Shown: positions 34,746 to 44,746 of the stretch, piece after piece
How positions within the stretch are numbered: the stretch's first letter is position 1
How the letters are laid out: every line of letters begins with the position of its first letter
Assembly (NCBI RefSeq): GCF_009689585.1
Contig: NZ_AP018694.1
Coordinates: forward strand, 3,735,001-3,799,000
Length of the DNA: 64,000 nucleotides
Reading direction: 5' to 3'
Source of the DNA: Aquipluma nitroreducens
GTDB taxonomy: Bacteria > Bacteroidota > Bacteroidia > Bacteroidales > Prolixibacteraceae
Translations under genes and position numbers: made by a program
The notes under the pieces: model-generated
Databases searched by the model: none
What the model was told of the DNA's origin: nothing
The model's input: only the letters and a program-made list of their open reading frames with translations

Positions 34746-35783
34746 ATGAAATTTCAATTCATAATATGCAACTTGTTTTTGTTGTTTCTTCATTCGAATT
34801 TATGCGGCCAGAGTGATGTGTCAAAGAATGAATACACCTTCATGTTTTATAATACAGAGAACCTTTTTGATACTGAAAATGATTCTTTAACAAATGACGA
34901 AGAATTTACTCCTGACGCCAATAGACACTGGAATCAAGCCAGACTTCATTCAAAGGCAGAGCGTTTGGCAAAAGTAATTTTGGCGGCCGGGAAATGGAAT
35001 GCGCCTCTCGTTATTGGACTCTGTGAAGTTGAAGATTTGAATGTTCTTGAATTGCTGACCCGCAATGAACCTTTGGCTCGATTTCATTATAAAATTGTAC
35101 ACAAAGACTCTCCTGATTCAAGAGGTATTGATGTAGCATTACTTTACAGGCCTGAGTATTTTCGCCCGTTCGATTATCAGGCAATACCGGTCACCGATGC
35201 CAAAGATAAATCTTTTAAAACCAGGGATGTTTTGCGAATAAGTGGTGTGCTGAACGATTGCGATACGCTACATATTTTTGTAAATCACTGGCCATCCAGA
35301 TATGGTGGAATAATGGAAACGTTGAGGTATCGTGGTCTGGCTGCTGAAACTCTAAGAAACTCTATTCAAGATCTGTTTGGCCGATACCCAAAGGCAAAAA
35401 TAATTTGTATGGGCGATTTTAATGACACTCCGTCCGACGATAGTTTGGCTAAGATTCTTGAAGCAAAAGAACTAGATAATCCAAAGCTGGAAGGTGAATT
35501 AGTTAATCTTTCTTTCGGATGGATTTCCAATGAAATTCAGACCATTAAAAGCAAATTTAGTTGGGAAGTATTTGACCAATTTATTGTTTCCGATTATTTT
35601 CTTCAGGGAAACAATTGCTTTAAGTTTCAGAAAGCTGAAATATTTAAAGCCGGATTCCTTCTTGAACCAGACTCGAAATTTGGTGGTGTTAAGCCAAAGC
35701 GCACTTATGTTGGGTTTAAATACCAGGAAGGATTTTCAGATCACCTTCCGGTTTTGCTGCGGGTCCAATTACAGAATCATTGA
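34746..35783 (+). CDS. Secreted endonuclease/exonuclease/phosphatase family protein
   Basis: 345 residues with a signal peptide ending LCGQ (~1-22). The EEP fold is shown by YNTENLFDTEND near the start, the metal-binding GLCEVEDL, SRGIDVALLYR, FVNHWPSRYGG, MGDFNDTPSDD and the final FSDHLPVLLRV. Members cleave phosphodiester or phosphomonoester bonds in nucleic acids, sugars or lipids; the specific substrate cannot be read here. The last 7 bases overlap the 3' end of the convergent cca gene, so no terminator fits between them. Confidence 0.88.
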   Translation: MKFQFIICNLFLLFLHSNLCGQSDVSKNEYTFMFYNTENLFDTENDSLTNDEEFTPDANRHWNQARLHSKAERLAKVILAAGKWNAPLVIGLCEVEDLNVLELLTRNEPLARFHYKIVHKDSPDSRGIDVALLYRPEYFRPFDYQAIPVTDAKDKSFKTRDVLRISGVLNDCDTLHIFVNHWPSRYGGIMETLRYRGLAAETLRNSIQDLFGRYPKAKIICMGDFNDTPSDDSLAKILEAKELDNPKLEGELVNLSFGWISNEIQTIKSKFSWEVFDQFIVSDYFLQGNNCFKFQKAEIFKAGFLLEPDSKFGGVKPKRTYVGFKYQEGFSDHLPVLLRVQLQNH

Positions 35784-37192
35784 TTTGCAACTGGCGTAAG
35801 CCCCATCTCAGTCGCTATTTTAAGCATATATTGAAAAGCCTGATCGTGATCATTTTGAATAATCCCATCCAGAATGGCGTCTTTTATAGCGTTTTTTATC
35901 AAACCTACTTCGCGACAAGGACTTAACCCATAAATTTCCATGATGGTTTCTCCGGTTACCGGAGGTTGGAAGTTGCGAATGTGATCCTTTTCTTCCAAAT
36001 CTTTGAGTTTTTGCCGCACCAACTGGAAGTTGCTGTAATATTTCTTTACTTTTTCCTGATTCTTTGAAGTAATATCAGCTTCGCATAAAGTCATCAGATC
36101 ATCAATGTCGTCGCCTGCTTCAAACAAAAGCCTGCGGATAGCCGAATCTGTTACTTCTTCTTCTGAAAGTACGATAGGTCGCATATGAAGCTCTACAATC
36201 TTCTGAACGTACTTCATTTTCTCGTTCAGTGGAAATTTCATCTTTTTGAATAGTGCGGGTACCATCTTCGCCCCAACAAAATTATGCGAATGGAAAGTCC
36301 AACCCAGTTGCGGCGAATATTTCTTGGTAACAGGTTTGGCAATATCATGTAATAAGGCCGACCAACGCAACCAAAGATTGTTGGTATTAGGTGCAATGCG
36401 ATCTAAAACTTCCAGTGTATGAAAGAAATTGTCTTTGTGACCAATGCCATTCACTTCTTCGCGTCCTTTCATCCGATGCAATTCTGGGAAAATGATCTCC
36501 AGCAATCCGGTTTTATCCAATAATTTGAACCCAACTGATGGTTTTGAGGAAAGAATAATTTTATTCAATTCTTCGCCAATTCTTTCTTTCGAGATGATGT
36601 GAATTCGTTTTTTGTTCAACGCAATGGCTTCCAGTGTTTTTTCTTCAATCGTGAAGCCCAACTGCGTTGCAAAGCGGAGGGCTCGCATCATTCGCAATGG
36701 ATCGTCAGAAAAGGTAATACCAGGTTCAAGAGGAGTTCGTAAGATTTTATTCTCGATATCCTGAATTCCGCCAAAAGGATCGATGAGTTCTCCAAATCGT
36801 TTGCTGTTTAAGCAAATGGCCAAAGCATTAATGGTAAAATCACGGCGGTTCTGGTCTTCTTCCAGAGTTCCGTCTTCAACAATTGGGTTCCGGGAATCTT
36901 CATTATACGATTCTTTTCGGGCGCCAACAAATTCCACTTCGAGCGATTGGTACTTCAACATAGCTGTACCATAATTTTTAAATACGCTTACTTGTATGTT
37001 TGGTCCTAATTTTTTTGCAACCATTTCAGCGAGTTGTATTCCGCTTCCGATGGTAACTACATCAATATCGGGAGATGGCCGGTTTAAAATTAAGTCTCTG
37101 ACAAATCCACCGATGACATAGGTTTCCTGATCTATTTTGTCTGCCAATTCTGAAATGACTTGAAATATAGGATGTTGAAGATGATGCTTCAT
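35777..37192 (-). CDS. cca: CCA tRNA nucleotidyltransferase / HD domain protein
   Basis: 471 residues. N-terminal poly(A) polymerase/tRNA nucleotidyltransferase head: GGFVRDLIL with the metal-binding DIDVVTIG (DxD), then EEDQNRRDFTINAL, followed by the neck/body helices. A C-terminal HD domain (SALLHDIAKPVTK, SHNFVGAKM) is present. It adds or repairs the 3' CCA of tRNA in the cytoplasm; the HD domain may give phosphatase or phosphodiesterase activity. It is divergent from trxA, with a promoter for each in between. Confidence 0.93.
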   Translation of the reverse strand: MKHHLQHPIFQVISELADKIDQETYVIGGFVRDLILNRPSPDIDVVTIGSGIQLAEMVAKKLGPNIQVSVFKNYGTAMLKYQSLEVEFVGARKESYNEDSRNPIVEDGTLEEDQNRRDFTINALAICLNSKRFGELIDPFGGIQDIENKILRTPLEPGITFSDDPLRMMRALRFATQLGFTIEEKTLEAIALNKKRIHIISKERIGEELNKIILSSKPSVGFKLLDKTGLLEIIFPELHRMKGREEVNGIGHKDNFFHTLEVLDRIAPNTNNLWLRWSALLHDIAKPVTKKYSPQLGWTFHSHNFVGAKMVPALFKKMKFPLNEKMKYVQKIVELHMRPIVLSEEEVTDSAIRRLLFEAGDDIDDLMTLCEADITSKNQEKVKKYYSNFQLVRQKLKDLEEKDHIRNFQPPVTGETIMEIYGLSPCREVGLIKNAIKDAILDGIIQNDHDQAFQYMLKIATEMGLTPVANQ

Positions 37193-37256
37193 GAAATAAA
37201 TTCCGATTTAAACGTATTGAGATAATTATATATGACAATTTGTATTTTAATTGTGA

Positions 37257-37291
37257 CAAAATTACAATTAATTGCAGTTTAGAGGTACAAA
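37257..37291 (-). promoter_or_regulatory. Candidate promoter of cca
   Basis: On the minus strand TTTG (37291-37288), a 23-base spacer, then TAATTTTG (37264-37257) matches the Bacteroidota TTG-N17-23-TAnnTTTG pattern; the start codon is 65 bases downstream. Confidence 0.5.
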
Positions 37292-37325
37292 CCAAGATTT
37301 TAATTTATTGGCATGTGAATTGATA

Positions 37326-37353
37326 TTGATGTATGAAATAATGTGTATATTTG
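37326..37353 (+). promoter_or_regulatory. Candidate promoter of trxA
   Basis: TTG at 37326-37328, 17-base spacer, TATATTTG at 37346-37353, 20 bases before the trxA ATG. Good match to TTG-N17-23-TAnnTTTG, implying a very short leader. Confidence 0.6.
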
Positions 37354-37373
37354 TATAATTAAAATTCATAACC

Positions 37374-37745
37374 ATGTTAGAACATTTAACAAAAGAGACT
37401 TTCAAAGAAAAGGTGTTTAACTTTGATCTCAATAAAGAATGGAAATTTGAAGGAAAAACTCCTTGTATGATTGATTTTTATGCCGATTGGTGCGGTCCAT
37501 GTAAAATGGTTGCTCCAGTTTTGGAAGAACTTCAAAAAGAATATGGGGAAAACCTTGTGATCTATAAAGTGAATACCGAAGACGAACGAGAATTATCATC
37601 CTTGTTTGGTATCCAAAGTATTCCGTCATTATTGTTTGTTCCTGTCGAAGGACAGCCTCAAATGGCAATGGGAGCGTTACCCAAATCAACGTTTGAAAAG
37701 GCCATTGCCGATGTGTTGAACGTAAAGAAACCAGAAATCAATTAA
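37374..37745 (+). CDS. trxA: Thioredoxin
   Basis: 123 residues with a short N-terminal extension over classical thioredoxin. The redox motif WCGPCK lies at ~40-45 in DFYADWCGPCKM, and the cis-Pro loop is SIPSLLF. It reduces protein disulfides in the cytoplasm; no signal peptide is present. It is a single gene with a good promoter, convergent with murF at a 4-base gap. Confidence 0.93.
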   Translation: MLEHLTKETFKEKVFNFDLNKEWKFEGKTPCMIDFYADWCGPCKMVAPVLEELQKEYGENLVIYKVNTEDERELSSLFGIQSIPSLLFVPVEGQPQMAMGALPKSTFEKAIADVLNVKKPEIN

Positions 37746-37749
37746 GCTT

Positions 37750-39042
37750 TTAAGGTAGCAATTCAAGAATTTTCTCAAGGTGTATTCCTCTTGAACCTTT
37801 AATAAGAATTAGTTTATTTTCAATAGGTTGTGTTTTTAGGTAGTTTGAAAGAAGTTCGACTTGATAGAACTTCTTTTTTTGTGTCCGGTCAATTGTATTT
37901 TTAAATTGAGGGCCGATAAGATATACTTCCGAAAATTTTTGTTCCTCAATAAAATCTGTAATTTTTTGGTGCTCTTCTGCCGAAACAGTGCCCAGTTCAA
38001 GCATATCGCCCAAAATGATGCATTTATTTTCATGTCGGATGCCTGCGAAATTAGTCAGGGCAGCCATCATGCTCGTTGGATTCGCATTGTATGCATCCAT
38101 GATGATGGTGTTTTTCGCTTTTTGGATCAGCTGAGAGCGGTTATTTGACGGGGAATATTCTGCTATTGCTTCTTGTATAAGCAACGGGTCAACTTCAAAA
38201 TATTTACCGACGCAGGCTGCTGCCAATAGGTTTTCGAAATTATAATCACCAATCAGTTTCGATTTGAGATAAAGCCAACCTTTTTGGAAAAGCGCTTTAA
38301 CGACTAGATAGTTGTCGGTACTTGCAAGCTCTCCGGCCATGAAATAATCAGTTGATTTTCCGTAGCTTATTTGTTCAATATGATTAGCCTGTTTAGTCAA
38401 TAGAGAATTGTCGGCATTCACAAAGCACTTGCCTCCATTATTTCTGATGAAATCATACATTTCTGACTTGGTTTTTATGACACCTTCAAATGAGCCAAAA
38501 CCTTCCAGATGCGCTTTCCCAATATTAGTGATTAGGCCAAAATCAGGATTGGCAATCTCGCAGAGAATTTTGATTTCTCCTGGATGATTGGCGCCCATTT
38601 CAACCACTCCGAATTCAGTTTCTGTACTCATTGAAAGTAAAGTCAAAGGAACACCAATGTGATTATTCAGGTTACCTTTAGTGGAATTAACCCTGAATTT
38701 TTTCGAGAGAACCGCTGCGATCAGCTCTTTTGTAGTTGTTTTGCCATTTGTTCCTGTAATCGCCAGAATTGGTAATCCCAATTGGTTCCGATGATATTGA
38801 GCAAGCTGTTGAAGACTAAGCAATACATCCTCAACAAGTATCATTTTATCATTCGTTGCAGATTCCGGTTCATCAATTACTGCATATGCTGCTCCTTTCA
38901 ATATGGCTTCGTTCGCAAAGGCATTACCATTGAAATTGTCACCTTTCAAAGCGAAAAAGATGCTATTGGCCGGTATGTTTCTTGAATCAGTAGTTACTGT
39001 CGGGTGATTCCTAAAGATTGCATATAAGTTGGCGATTTCCAT
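37750..39042 (-). CDS. murF: UDP-N-acetylmuramoyl-tripeptide--D-alanyl-D-alanine ligase MurF
   Basis: 430 residues, normal MurF length. The Mur ligase ATP loop is AITGTNGKTTTKEL, with VEMGANHPGEI and the central DAYNANPTSM motif characteristic of MurF. It adds D-Ala-D-Ala to the UDP-muramyl tripeptide in the cytoplasm, the last soluble step of peptidoglycan precursor synthesis. It lies downstream of gldJ on the same strand, an arrangement also known in Flavobacterium, but a hairpin with a T-run separates the two. Confidence 0.95.
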   Translation of the reverse strand: MEIANLYAIFRNHPTVTTDSRNIPANSIFFALKGDNFNGNAFANEAILKGAAYAVIDEPESATNDKMILVEDVLLSLQQLAQYHRNQLGLPILAITGTNGKTTTKELIAAVLSKKFRVNSTKGNLNNHIGVPLTLLSMSTETEFGVVEMGANHPGEIKILCEIANPDFGLITNIGKAHLEGFGSFEGVIKTKSEMYDFIRNNGGKCFVNADNSLLTKQANHIEQISYGKSTDYFMAGELASTDNYLVVKALFQKGWLYLKSKLIGDYNFENLLAAACVGKYFEVDPLLIQEAIAEYSPSNNRSQLIQKAKNTIIMDAYNANPTSMMAALTNFAGIRHENKCIILGDMLELGTVSAEEHQKITDFIEEQKFSEVYLIGPQFKNTIDRTQKKKFYQVELLSNYLKTQPIENKLILIKGSRGIHLEKILELLP

Positions 39043-39059
39043 AGTTGGTGTTTAAAAAG

Positions 39060-39087
39060 AAAACCCCACTTTTTCAAATGAGGTTTT
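39060..39087 (-). terminator. Terminator after gldJ
   Basis: On the minus strand AAAACCTCATTT pairs with AGTGGGGTTTT through AAAACC/GGTTTT and G-U pairs, followed by CTTTTT. It lies 23 bases past the gldJ stop and 17 bases before the murF start. Confidence 0.65.
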
Positions 39088-39110
39088 ATATATTGAAAAA
39101 TTAAACTCTG

Positions 39111-40559
39111 CTAAAATCCGTCAGGACTTCCAACTCGTGTCATTGCACAACGGAATCCTAAATCACTTGCAGATTCTGTTTCGGGACGATATCTGCGTGC
39201 ACCAGGGCTCAACCAATAAGGTCTGTCTTTCCAGCTTCCTCCTTTATAAATTCTGGATTTATCTGAAATCAAAGAAGAGAACTGACCTTCTTTGGTTGAC
39301 TGAATGTACATGTTATTGGTTTTTGTTTTATCCTTTTGTGTATTCCAGTCATCACCTTCAATAACCTGAGAAGTATAATCTCCATCCTTGAAGTTTCTGT
39401 AATCAGCAATGGTGTCTTTTACAAGTTCACCAAATTCATTACGAACCAATTTGCCATCTGCGTCGGTTCTGTATTTCGTGAAAGTATTTCCGCGGAAAGG
39501 TTGAAATTCTGCAACATCAGTAGACGATAATGGACGATATACATCAGCCACCCATTCATTCACATTACCGGCCATACAGTAAAGACCGTAATCGTTAGGA
39601 TCGTATGAAGTAACAGGAGCTGTAATGTCGGCATTGTCATTTAAGGCACCAGCCATCCCCATTAAGTCGCCTCGCCCACGGGTGAAGTTAGCCATCATAC
39701 GACCTCTGGTTTTCTTATTATCGTCGCGTAGGTAAGTCCCATTCCAAGGATATAGTTTCCTGTTGGTAAGAAGTTCGTCTTCTGTATTTCCAACTAAACC
39801 AAGTGCTGCATATTCCCATTCAGCTTCTGTAGGGAGGCGATAGTTCGGAAGCAGCAAGCCGTCTTCCCAACGAACTTTTCGATTGGTTCCAGCTGCATCT
39901 TTAAGTGGTTTTTTTCCTTCGGTACCTTGGTATAAACCAGCAAGATATGATTCAGTAGTAAATACATTTTGACCACTCTGAGTGTTGTCAATTGTAATTA
40001 CGCCTTTATCGGCCAATATTTTTTCATTTACACGGTCTGTTCTCCATTTAGAGTATGCATCGGCCTGTTTCCAGGAGACTCCTACAACTGGATAATTTCC
40101 GTATGCCGGATGACGCAGGTAATTTGTGATATAAGGTTCGTTAAAAGCTAATTCTTCTCTCCATACTAAGGTGTCAGGAAGCGCAGATCCATATTTTTCA
40201 GGATTAGAAGGATAAACTCTTCTCAGCCAAAATAAATATTCCCGATAGTCGAGATTGGATACTTCGGTTTCATCCATATAAAAAGAGGCAACAGTAACCC
40301 GTTTTGGAACATTATTCCAATCGTACATCACGTCTTGTTCAACACGACCCATTGTAAACGTACCGCCCTGAATGAAAACCAATCCGGGACCAGTTTCTTG
40401 TTTGTAATTGTCATCGGACTGAAAACCACCATTTTTGGGATCTCCAAATTCCCATCCGGTTGCATGAGAAGTGCCAGAGCCACCTTTACCTTTTCCAATC
40501 AATCCGCATCCAGCCATTAATGTGGCGAGACCAAATAATATTATGGATCTAAATTTCAT
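39111..40559 (-). CDS. gldJ: Gliding motility / type IX secretion lipoprotein GldJ
   Basis: 482 residues from the ATG at 40559, chosen because it yields a lipoprotein signal with Cys18 (LMAGC); the open frame extends 10 codons upstream. The body is an FGE-sulfatase (SUMF1)-like fold: GGTFTMG at ~60, ETEVSNLDYREYLFW, LPTEAEWEYAALG, AGNVNEWVADVY and the C-terminal GGSWKDRPYWLSPGARRY...DLGFRCAM. The GWEFGDPKNGGF segment near the N-terminus is typical of GldJ rather than GldK. GldJ is an outer-membrane lipoprotein needed for gliding and for the stability of other type IX components. It is divergent from porU, as in Flavobacterium. Confidence 0.92.
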   Translation of the reverse strand: MKFRSIILFGLATLMAGCGLIGKGKGGSGTSHATGWEFGDPKNGGFQSDDNYKQETGPGLVFIQGGTFTMGRVEQDVMYDWNNVPKRVTVASFYMDETEVSNLDYREYLFWLRRVYPSNPEKYGSALPDTLVWREELAFNEPYITNYLRHPAYGNYPVVGVSWKQADAYSKWRTDRVNEKILADKGVITIDNTQSGQNVFTTESYLAGLYQGTEGKKPLKDAAGTNRKVRWEDGLLLPNYRLPTEAEWEYAALGLVGNTEDELLTNRKLYPWNGTYLRDDNKKTRGRMMANFTRGRGDLMGMAGALNDNADITAPVTSYDPNDYGLYCMAGNVNEWVADVYRPLSSTDVAEFQPFRGNTFTKYRTDADGKLVRNEFGELVKDTIADYRNFKDGDYTSQVIEGDDWNTQKDKTKTNNMYIQSTKEGQFSSLISDKSRIYKGGSWKDRPYWLSPGARRYRPETESASDLGFRCAMTRVGSPDGF

Positions 40560-40873
40560 GTGTTTATGATTTGTTTTTAAATGCCACATGTAACTCGTCA
40601 GAAGAAGCCTTCATTGTGCATGAGTAACTTAAGGTACTGACTCGTTTCATCGTATATTTTCTTTTCTGTTATTTAAAAGACTCACAAATATAACTAAATT
40701 GTTGAATTGATATTGTTCATGTATTCAATCTTTTTTTTACACTTGTTGTTTGTACTGCATATCTTTGCCACTGACAATTAAGGTCGGTAAAGTTTAGTTT
40801 TACATTATGACATAATGTTATAATATTTGTAGCTACTTCTCGTTTAAATAATAGTGTAATAAATAAATACATA
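40560..40873. promoter_or_regulatory. Divergent gldJ / porU regulatory region
   Basis: 314 AT-rich bases without a convincing gene. For gldJ, CAAATATA at 40685-40692 reads TATATTTG on the minus strand, implying a leader of about 120 bases. Inside that leader is a near-palindrome AGTAACTTAAGGTACT (40623-40638). On the porU side AATATTTG near 40823-40830 is close to, but not exactly, the -7 consensus. The minus-strand 67-codon frame at 40717-40920 is considered spurious. Confidence 0.4.
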
Positions 40874-43800
40874 ATGCTAAGATTTTTACTTTTTTGTGGA
40901 TTCCTTTTAGTTAATTTCAATAGCTGGTCAACTGATTTTCACCGGAAAATTAATTGGACTCAAAAATCACAAAATGTTGATGCAACTCAAAATTCATCTT
41001 TAAATTTTGAAGGCAGTATAATTATCGATCAGTCGCGATTGCCTTATTGGGTTGAAAGTTTTGATTTAACTGATCCGAATATTGAAATTTTGATAAGCGA
41101 TGCAATTTTTGAACCTATTTCAAATTTATCGATTGCATTTAGTGATTCAATTGGAAGTGAATTGATTTTTAAGCATGAAATTGGCACAAGTTCGGGACGA
41201 TCTGTGGTTCGTTTAACTGTTTTCCCTTTTGTCAGGAGAAATAGACAGCTTGAAAGATTGGTAGAATTTACAGTCTCGATCAAAGAAAATCCCAATCACC
41301 TAAAATCTGCCTCTTTGGCGTATCAGTGGAAAACTGCATCAGTCCTGGCATCAGGCAAATGGGTTAAAATCAAGACAAAAAATAAGGGTATTTATAAAGT
41401 TACATTCGATCAGCTTAAGTCATGGGGGTTTTCAAATCCAGATCAGGTTTCTGTTTATGGCAACGGTGGTTATATGTTGCCGTTTTTGAATAAAAATATT
41501 GGATTTGATGACTTGAATGCTTACCCGATTTTTAAGGGAAAGGACAATGCCAGTAAAGATTGTCTGTTTTTCTATTCGACTGGAAGTGTACGTATTAATG
41601 AAGATGCAGCAACAGGAGTCTTAACACATAAGCAAAATTACTATTCTACCGAAACATACTTTTATCTTTCTGATGTGGGAACGTCTAAGATTATTTCAAA
41701 AGCCGCTGAACTCACAGACAATACGACCAGGACAATTAATTCTTTTAGCAATTATGCTTTTTATGAAAAAGACACTGTTAATCTAATATCTTCGGGCAGT
41801 CAATGGTTTGGAGAGAAATTTAATTCAGGTCAATCTCAAACAGTTAGTTTGACACTCGATAATCCTGATTTGACAAAACAAGCTCAGTTTGTTATTTCTG
41901 CTGTTGCCCGATCATCAGCTTCAAGTTCTATGAATGTAAGTATGAATGGGTCCTCAAAGAGTACTATTACATTTAACGCACTTGCTGTGACTGATCCAAC
42001 TTCTGATTTTGCCAATCAACAGATTTCTTCATTTTCAGGACTTCCCCCATCAAAAAGTCTTCAGATTAAGCTGGTGTATAGTGCATCAAATAGCACCTCA
42101 AACGCATGGCTTGACTATGTATCTGTTAATTATCAAAGTTTGCTGAATATGAATGCCGATGTTTATTTATTCCGGGGGAAAGGAGCAGAAGAGTCCGCTC
42201 AGGCTTCTGAGTTTGTTTTGAGCGGCGCTTCATCAACGACTAGGATATTTGACATAACCGATATTAACAATACGTTCGAGGTGCCTGCCGTTTATTTGGA
42301 TGGCCAGCTTAAATTTAAATCAAATTCAGCTACGACCCGCGAATATGTGGCGTTTAATCCTGGCGGAACGATCCCTGTTCCTGAATTGGTTGGGACGATA
42401 GCCAATCAGAATTTACATGCTGCCGATCTTTCAGAAATGATTATTGTGGCAAATTCTGCATTAGAAAATGCTGCTGACTCATTGGCCGAGTTTCACCGTA
42501 AAACAGATGGAATAACTGTACAGGTTGTTACTCCTGATGTTATTTACAATGAATTTTCAGGTGGGCTTCCTGATCCATCAGGTCTCCGGAATTATTTCAG
42601 GAAGTGCTATGATCTTGGTAAAGCGAGTGGAAAAAATACACTGAAATACATTTTGCTGATGGGCGATGGATCGTATGACAACCGAAATATTCTGGGCAAA
42701 AATCACAACCTTCTTCCAACTTTTCAGTCGGACAATTCACTTTCGCCTACAGAATCGTTCGTTACCGATGATTTCTTTGTGTTTCTCGATCAGGATGAAG
42801 GAGGTTCCCAGGGAATCGTAGATCTTGGAATTGGTCGTATTCCGGCAGGTACATTGGAAATTGCTGATGCGGTAGTCAGTAAAATCAAAAATTACAACCA
42901 GCAGAAAACCATGGGAAATTGGCGGAATGTGGTTACTTTTATTGGCGACGATGAGGATTATAACACTCATATGAGCCAGGCTGAAAATTTAGCAATTTCC
43001 GTAAATAAAGGGTATCCCGGGTTTTTTACAGATAAAATCTATCTTGATGCGTATACGCAAATTTCGACTTCAGGAGGAGAGAAATATCCTGATGTAACTG
43101 CGGCTATTAATAATCGTGTAAAACAAGGTACATTGGTGATGAACTATACCGGGCATGCCAATGAAAAATATTTGGCAGATGAAAAAGTATTGGACATTCC
43201 CGAAATAAATAAATGGTCGAACACGAATAAGTTACCAATATTTGTAACTGCAACCTGCGAATTCAGTCGATTTGATGCCGATGAGACATCTGCTGGAGAA
43301 GAAATTCTGTTTAACCCTATTGGTGGTGGTGTTGGTCTTTTTTCGACCACTAGATTGGTTTACTCAGGGGCAAATTTTGTTCTGAACAACAAATTCTTTC
43401 AGTATATTTTTGAAAAAGATCAGCAGGGTAATAATTTGCGATTAGGTGATGTGATGCAGAAAGCAAAAGCGGCTGCCAATACAGGAACGAACCAATTAAA
43501 TTTCTCCTTACTTGCCGATCCAGCGATGCGGTTGGCAAATCCCAATTATCAGGTAAAGACAATCAGTATTGACGGGAAAGATGTCGGTACACAAACTGAT
43601 ACCATTCGGACACTATCTGTCGTAACCGTTAAAGGCTACGTGGCCGATAATAGCGGGGCTAAACTAACTTCGTTTAATGGAGAAATAATTCCGACAGTAT
43701 ACGATAAAGCGATGCAGGTGGAGACGCTTGGAAATGCTGGGCAAACTCCAATGAGTTATTCGGTACAAAATAACGTTATCTATAAAGGTTTGGCCAGTGT

Positions 43801-44617
43801 TAAAAATGGGGAGTTTGAGTTTTCGTTTTTTGTTCCGAAAGATATTTCTTATAAAGTTGATAAGGGTAAAATACTCTATTATGCTTACAACGAAACTGTT
43901 GATGCACAAGGCTATTTTGATGGATTTTACGTTGGAGGAGCATCAAGTAATACCACATCTGACTCAAAAGGACCTGGTGTTGAATTGTTTCTTAATTCCG
44001 ATTCGTTTAAAGACGGAGACCTGGTGAGCGCCAGTTCTGTTTTGATTGCAAATATTAACGATGAGACCGGAATCAATACTTCAGGAACAGGTATTGGACA
44101 CGACATTACTGCGGTTCTCGATGATGATTATACCAACATCATGATCTTAAATGATTATTTTCAAGCTGATAAAGATAAATATACCAGCGGCAAGATTATT
44201 TTCCCACTCACGAACCTGGCTGAAGGCGAGCATGTTCTCAAACTGAAAGTCTGGGATGTACTAAATAATTCTTCGGAAGTGGAAATCAGGTTTATGGTGA
44301 AGGATGATTTTAGGATCGAAACCCTTACCTGCTACCCCAATCCGATGCAGGGTCAAACCAATTTTATTTTTACACATAATCAGCCTGATGAATCGTTTGA
44401 TGTTCGCCTTGAAGTCTTTTCAAGTTCAGGTGTCCAGATGGATGTATTTAAAACAACAGTTGGCTCATCCGGAACTGAAAGTTTGCCATTTTCATGGACT
44501 CCGGCAGATCGGTCTGTAAAAATGATTCCAGGGGTCTATATTTATAGACTTACCGTAACAACCAACGATGGGAAGATTAGCAGTGGCTCAGGCCGGCTGG
44601 TTTTTATTTACCGTTAA
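40874..44617 (+). CDS. porU: Type IX secretion system sortase PorU (C25 family)
   Basis: 1247 residues with a short signal-like N-terminus. PorU cleaves the C-terminal signal of type IX cargo at the cell surface and joins the cargo to lipopolysaccharide. A gingipain-like C25 domain occupies about 515-905 (MIIVAN..., LLMGDGSYDNRN, GIGRIPAG). The catalytic dyad can be placed at H761 (MNYTGHANE) and C795 (FVTATCEFSRFD). The C-terminal ~80 residues (CYPNPMQGQTNFIF ... GVYIYRLTV) are a type IX sorting-type domain, as in known PorU. porV follows 129 bases downstream with its own -7 box. Confidence 0.94.
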   Translation: MLRFLLFCGFLLVNFNSWSTDFHRKINWTQKSQNVDATQNSSLNFEGSIIIDQSRLPYWVESFDLTDPNIEILISDAIFEPISNLSIAFSDSIGSELIFKHEIGTSSGRSVVRLTVFPFVRRNRQLERLVEFTVSIKENPNHLKSASLAYQWKTASVLASGKWVKIKTKNKGIYKVTFDQLKSWGFSNPDQVSVYGNGGYMLPFLNKNIGFDDLNAYPIFKGKDNASKDCLFFYSTGSVRINEDAATGVLTHKQNYYSTETYFYLSDVGTSKIISKAAELTDNTTRTINSFSNYAFYEKDTVNLISSGSQWFGEKFNSGQSQTVSLTLDNPDLTKQAQFVISAVARSSASSSMNVSMNGSSKSTITFNALAVTDPTSDFANQQISSFSGLPPSKSLQIKLVYSASNSTSNAWLDYVSVNYQSLLNMNADVYLFRGKGAEESAQASEFVLSGASSTTRIFDITDINNTFEVPAVYLDGQLKFKSNSATTREYVAFNPGGTIPVPELVGTIANQNLHAADLSEMIIVANSALENAADSLAEFHRKTDGITVQVVTPDVIYNEFSGGLPDPSGLRNYFRKCYDLGKASGKNTLKYILLMGDGSYDNRNILGKNHNLLPTFQSDNSLSPTESFVTDDFFVFLDQDEGGSQGIVDLGIGRIPAGTLEIADAVVSKIKNYNQQKTMGNWRNVVTFIGDDEDYNTHMSQAENLAISVNKGYPGFFTDKIYLDAYTQISTSGGEKYPDVTAAINNRVKQGTLVMNYTGHANEKYLADEKVLDIPEINKWSNTNKLPIFVTATCEFSRFDADETSAGEEILFNPIGGGVGLFSTTRLVYSGANFVLNNKFFQYIFEKDQQGNNLRLGDVMQKAKAAANTGTNQLNFSLLADPAMRLANPNYQVKTISIDGKDVGTQTDTIRTLSVVTVKGYVADNSGAKLTSFNGEIIPTVYDKAMQVETLGNAGQTPMSYSVQNNVIYKGLASVKNGEFEFSFFVPKDISYKVDKGKILYYAYNETVDAQGYFDGFYVGGASSNTTSDSKGPGVELFLNSDSFKDGDLVSASSVLIANINDETGINTSGTGIGHDITAVLDDDYTNIMILNDYFQADKDKYTSGKIIFPLTNLAEGEHVLKLKVWDVLNNSSEVEIRFMVKDDFRIETLTCYPNPMQGQTNFIFTHNQPDESFDVRLEVFSSSGVQMDVFKTTVGSSGTESLPFSWTPADRSVKMIPGVYIYRLTVTTNDGKISSGSGRLVFIYR

Positions 44618-44708
44618 AATGTATCCAAAACATTCTGGTGTTATACTATTTTAGATAGATGTCCGTTTATATTTTTGTTTGTCTGGTAAGTTCTCCTTTA
44701 CAAACATC

Positions 44709-44716
44709 TATATTTG
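44709..44716 (+). promoter_or_regulatory. TATATTTG (-7) box upstream of porV
   Basis: Exact TAnnTTTG match 30 bases before the chosen porV start. A TTTG lies 27 bases upstream, slightly farther than usual, so porV may be transcribed both from here and from the porU promoter. Confidence 0.45.
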
Positions 44717-44746
44717 CAAATTCAAAAAAATATTGAACGATTTAAA

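Noticed and set aside
40717-40920. 67-codon minus-strand frame in the gldJ/porU gap
   Set aside because: Overlaps the porU start, low-quality sequence, no family match; the gap is better read as a promoter region.
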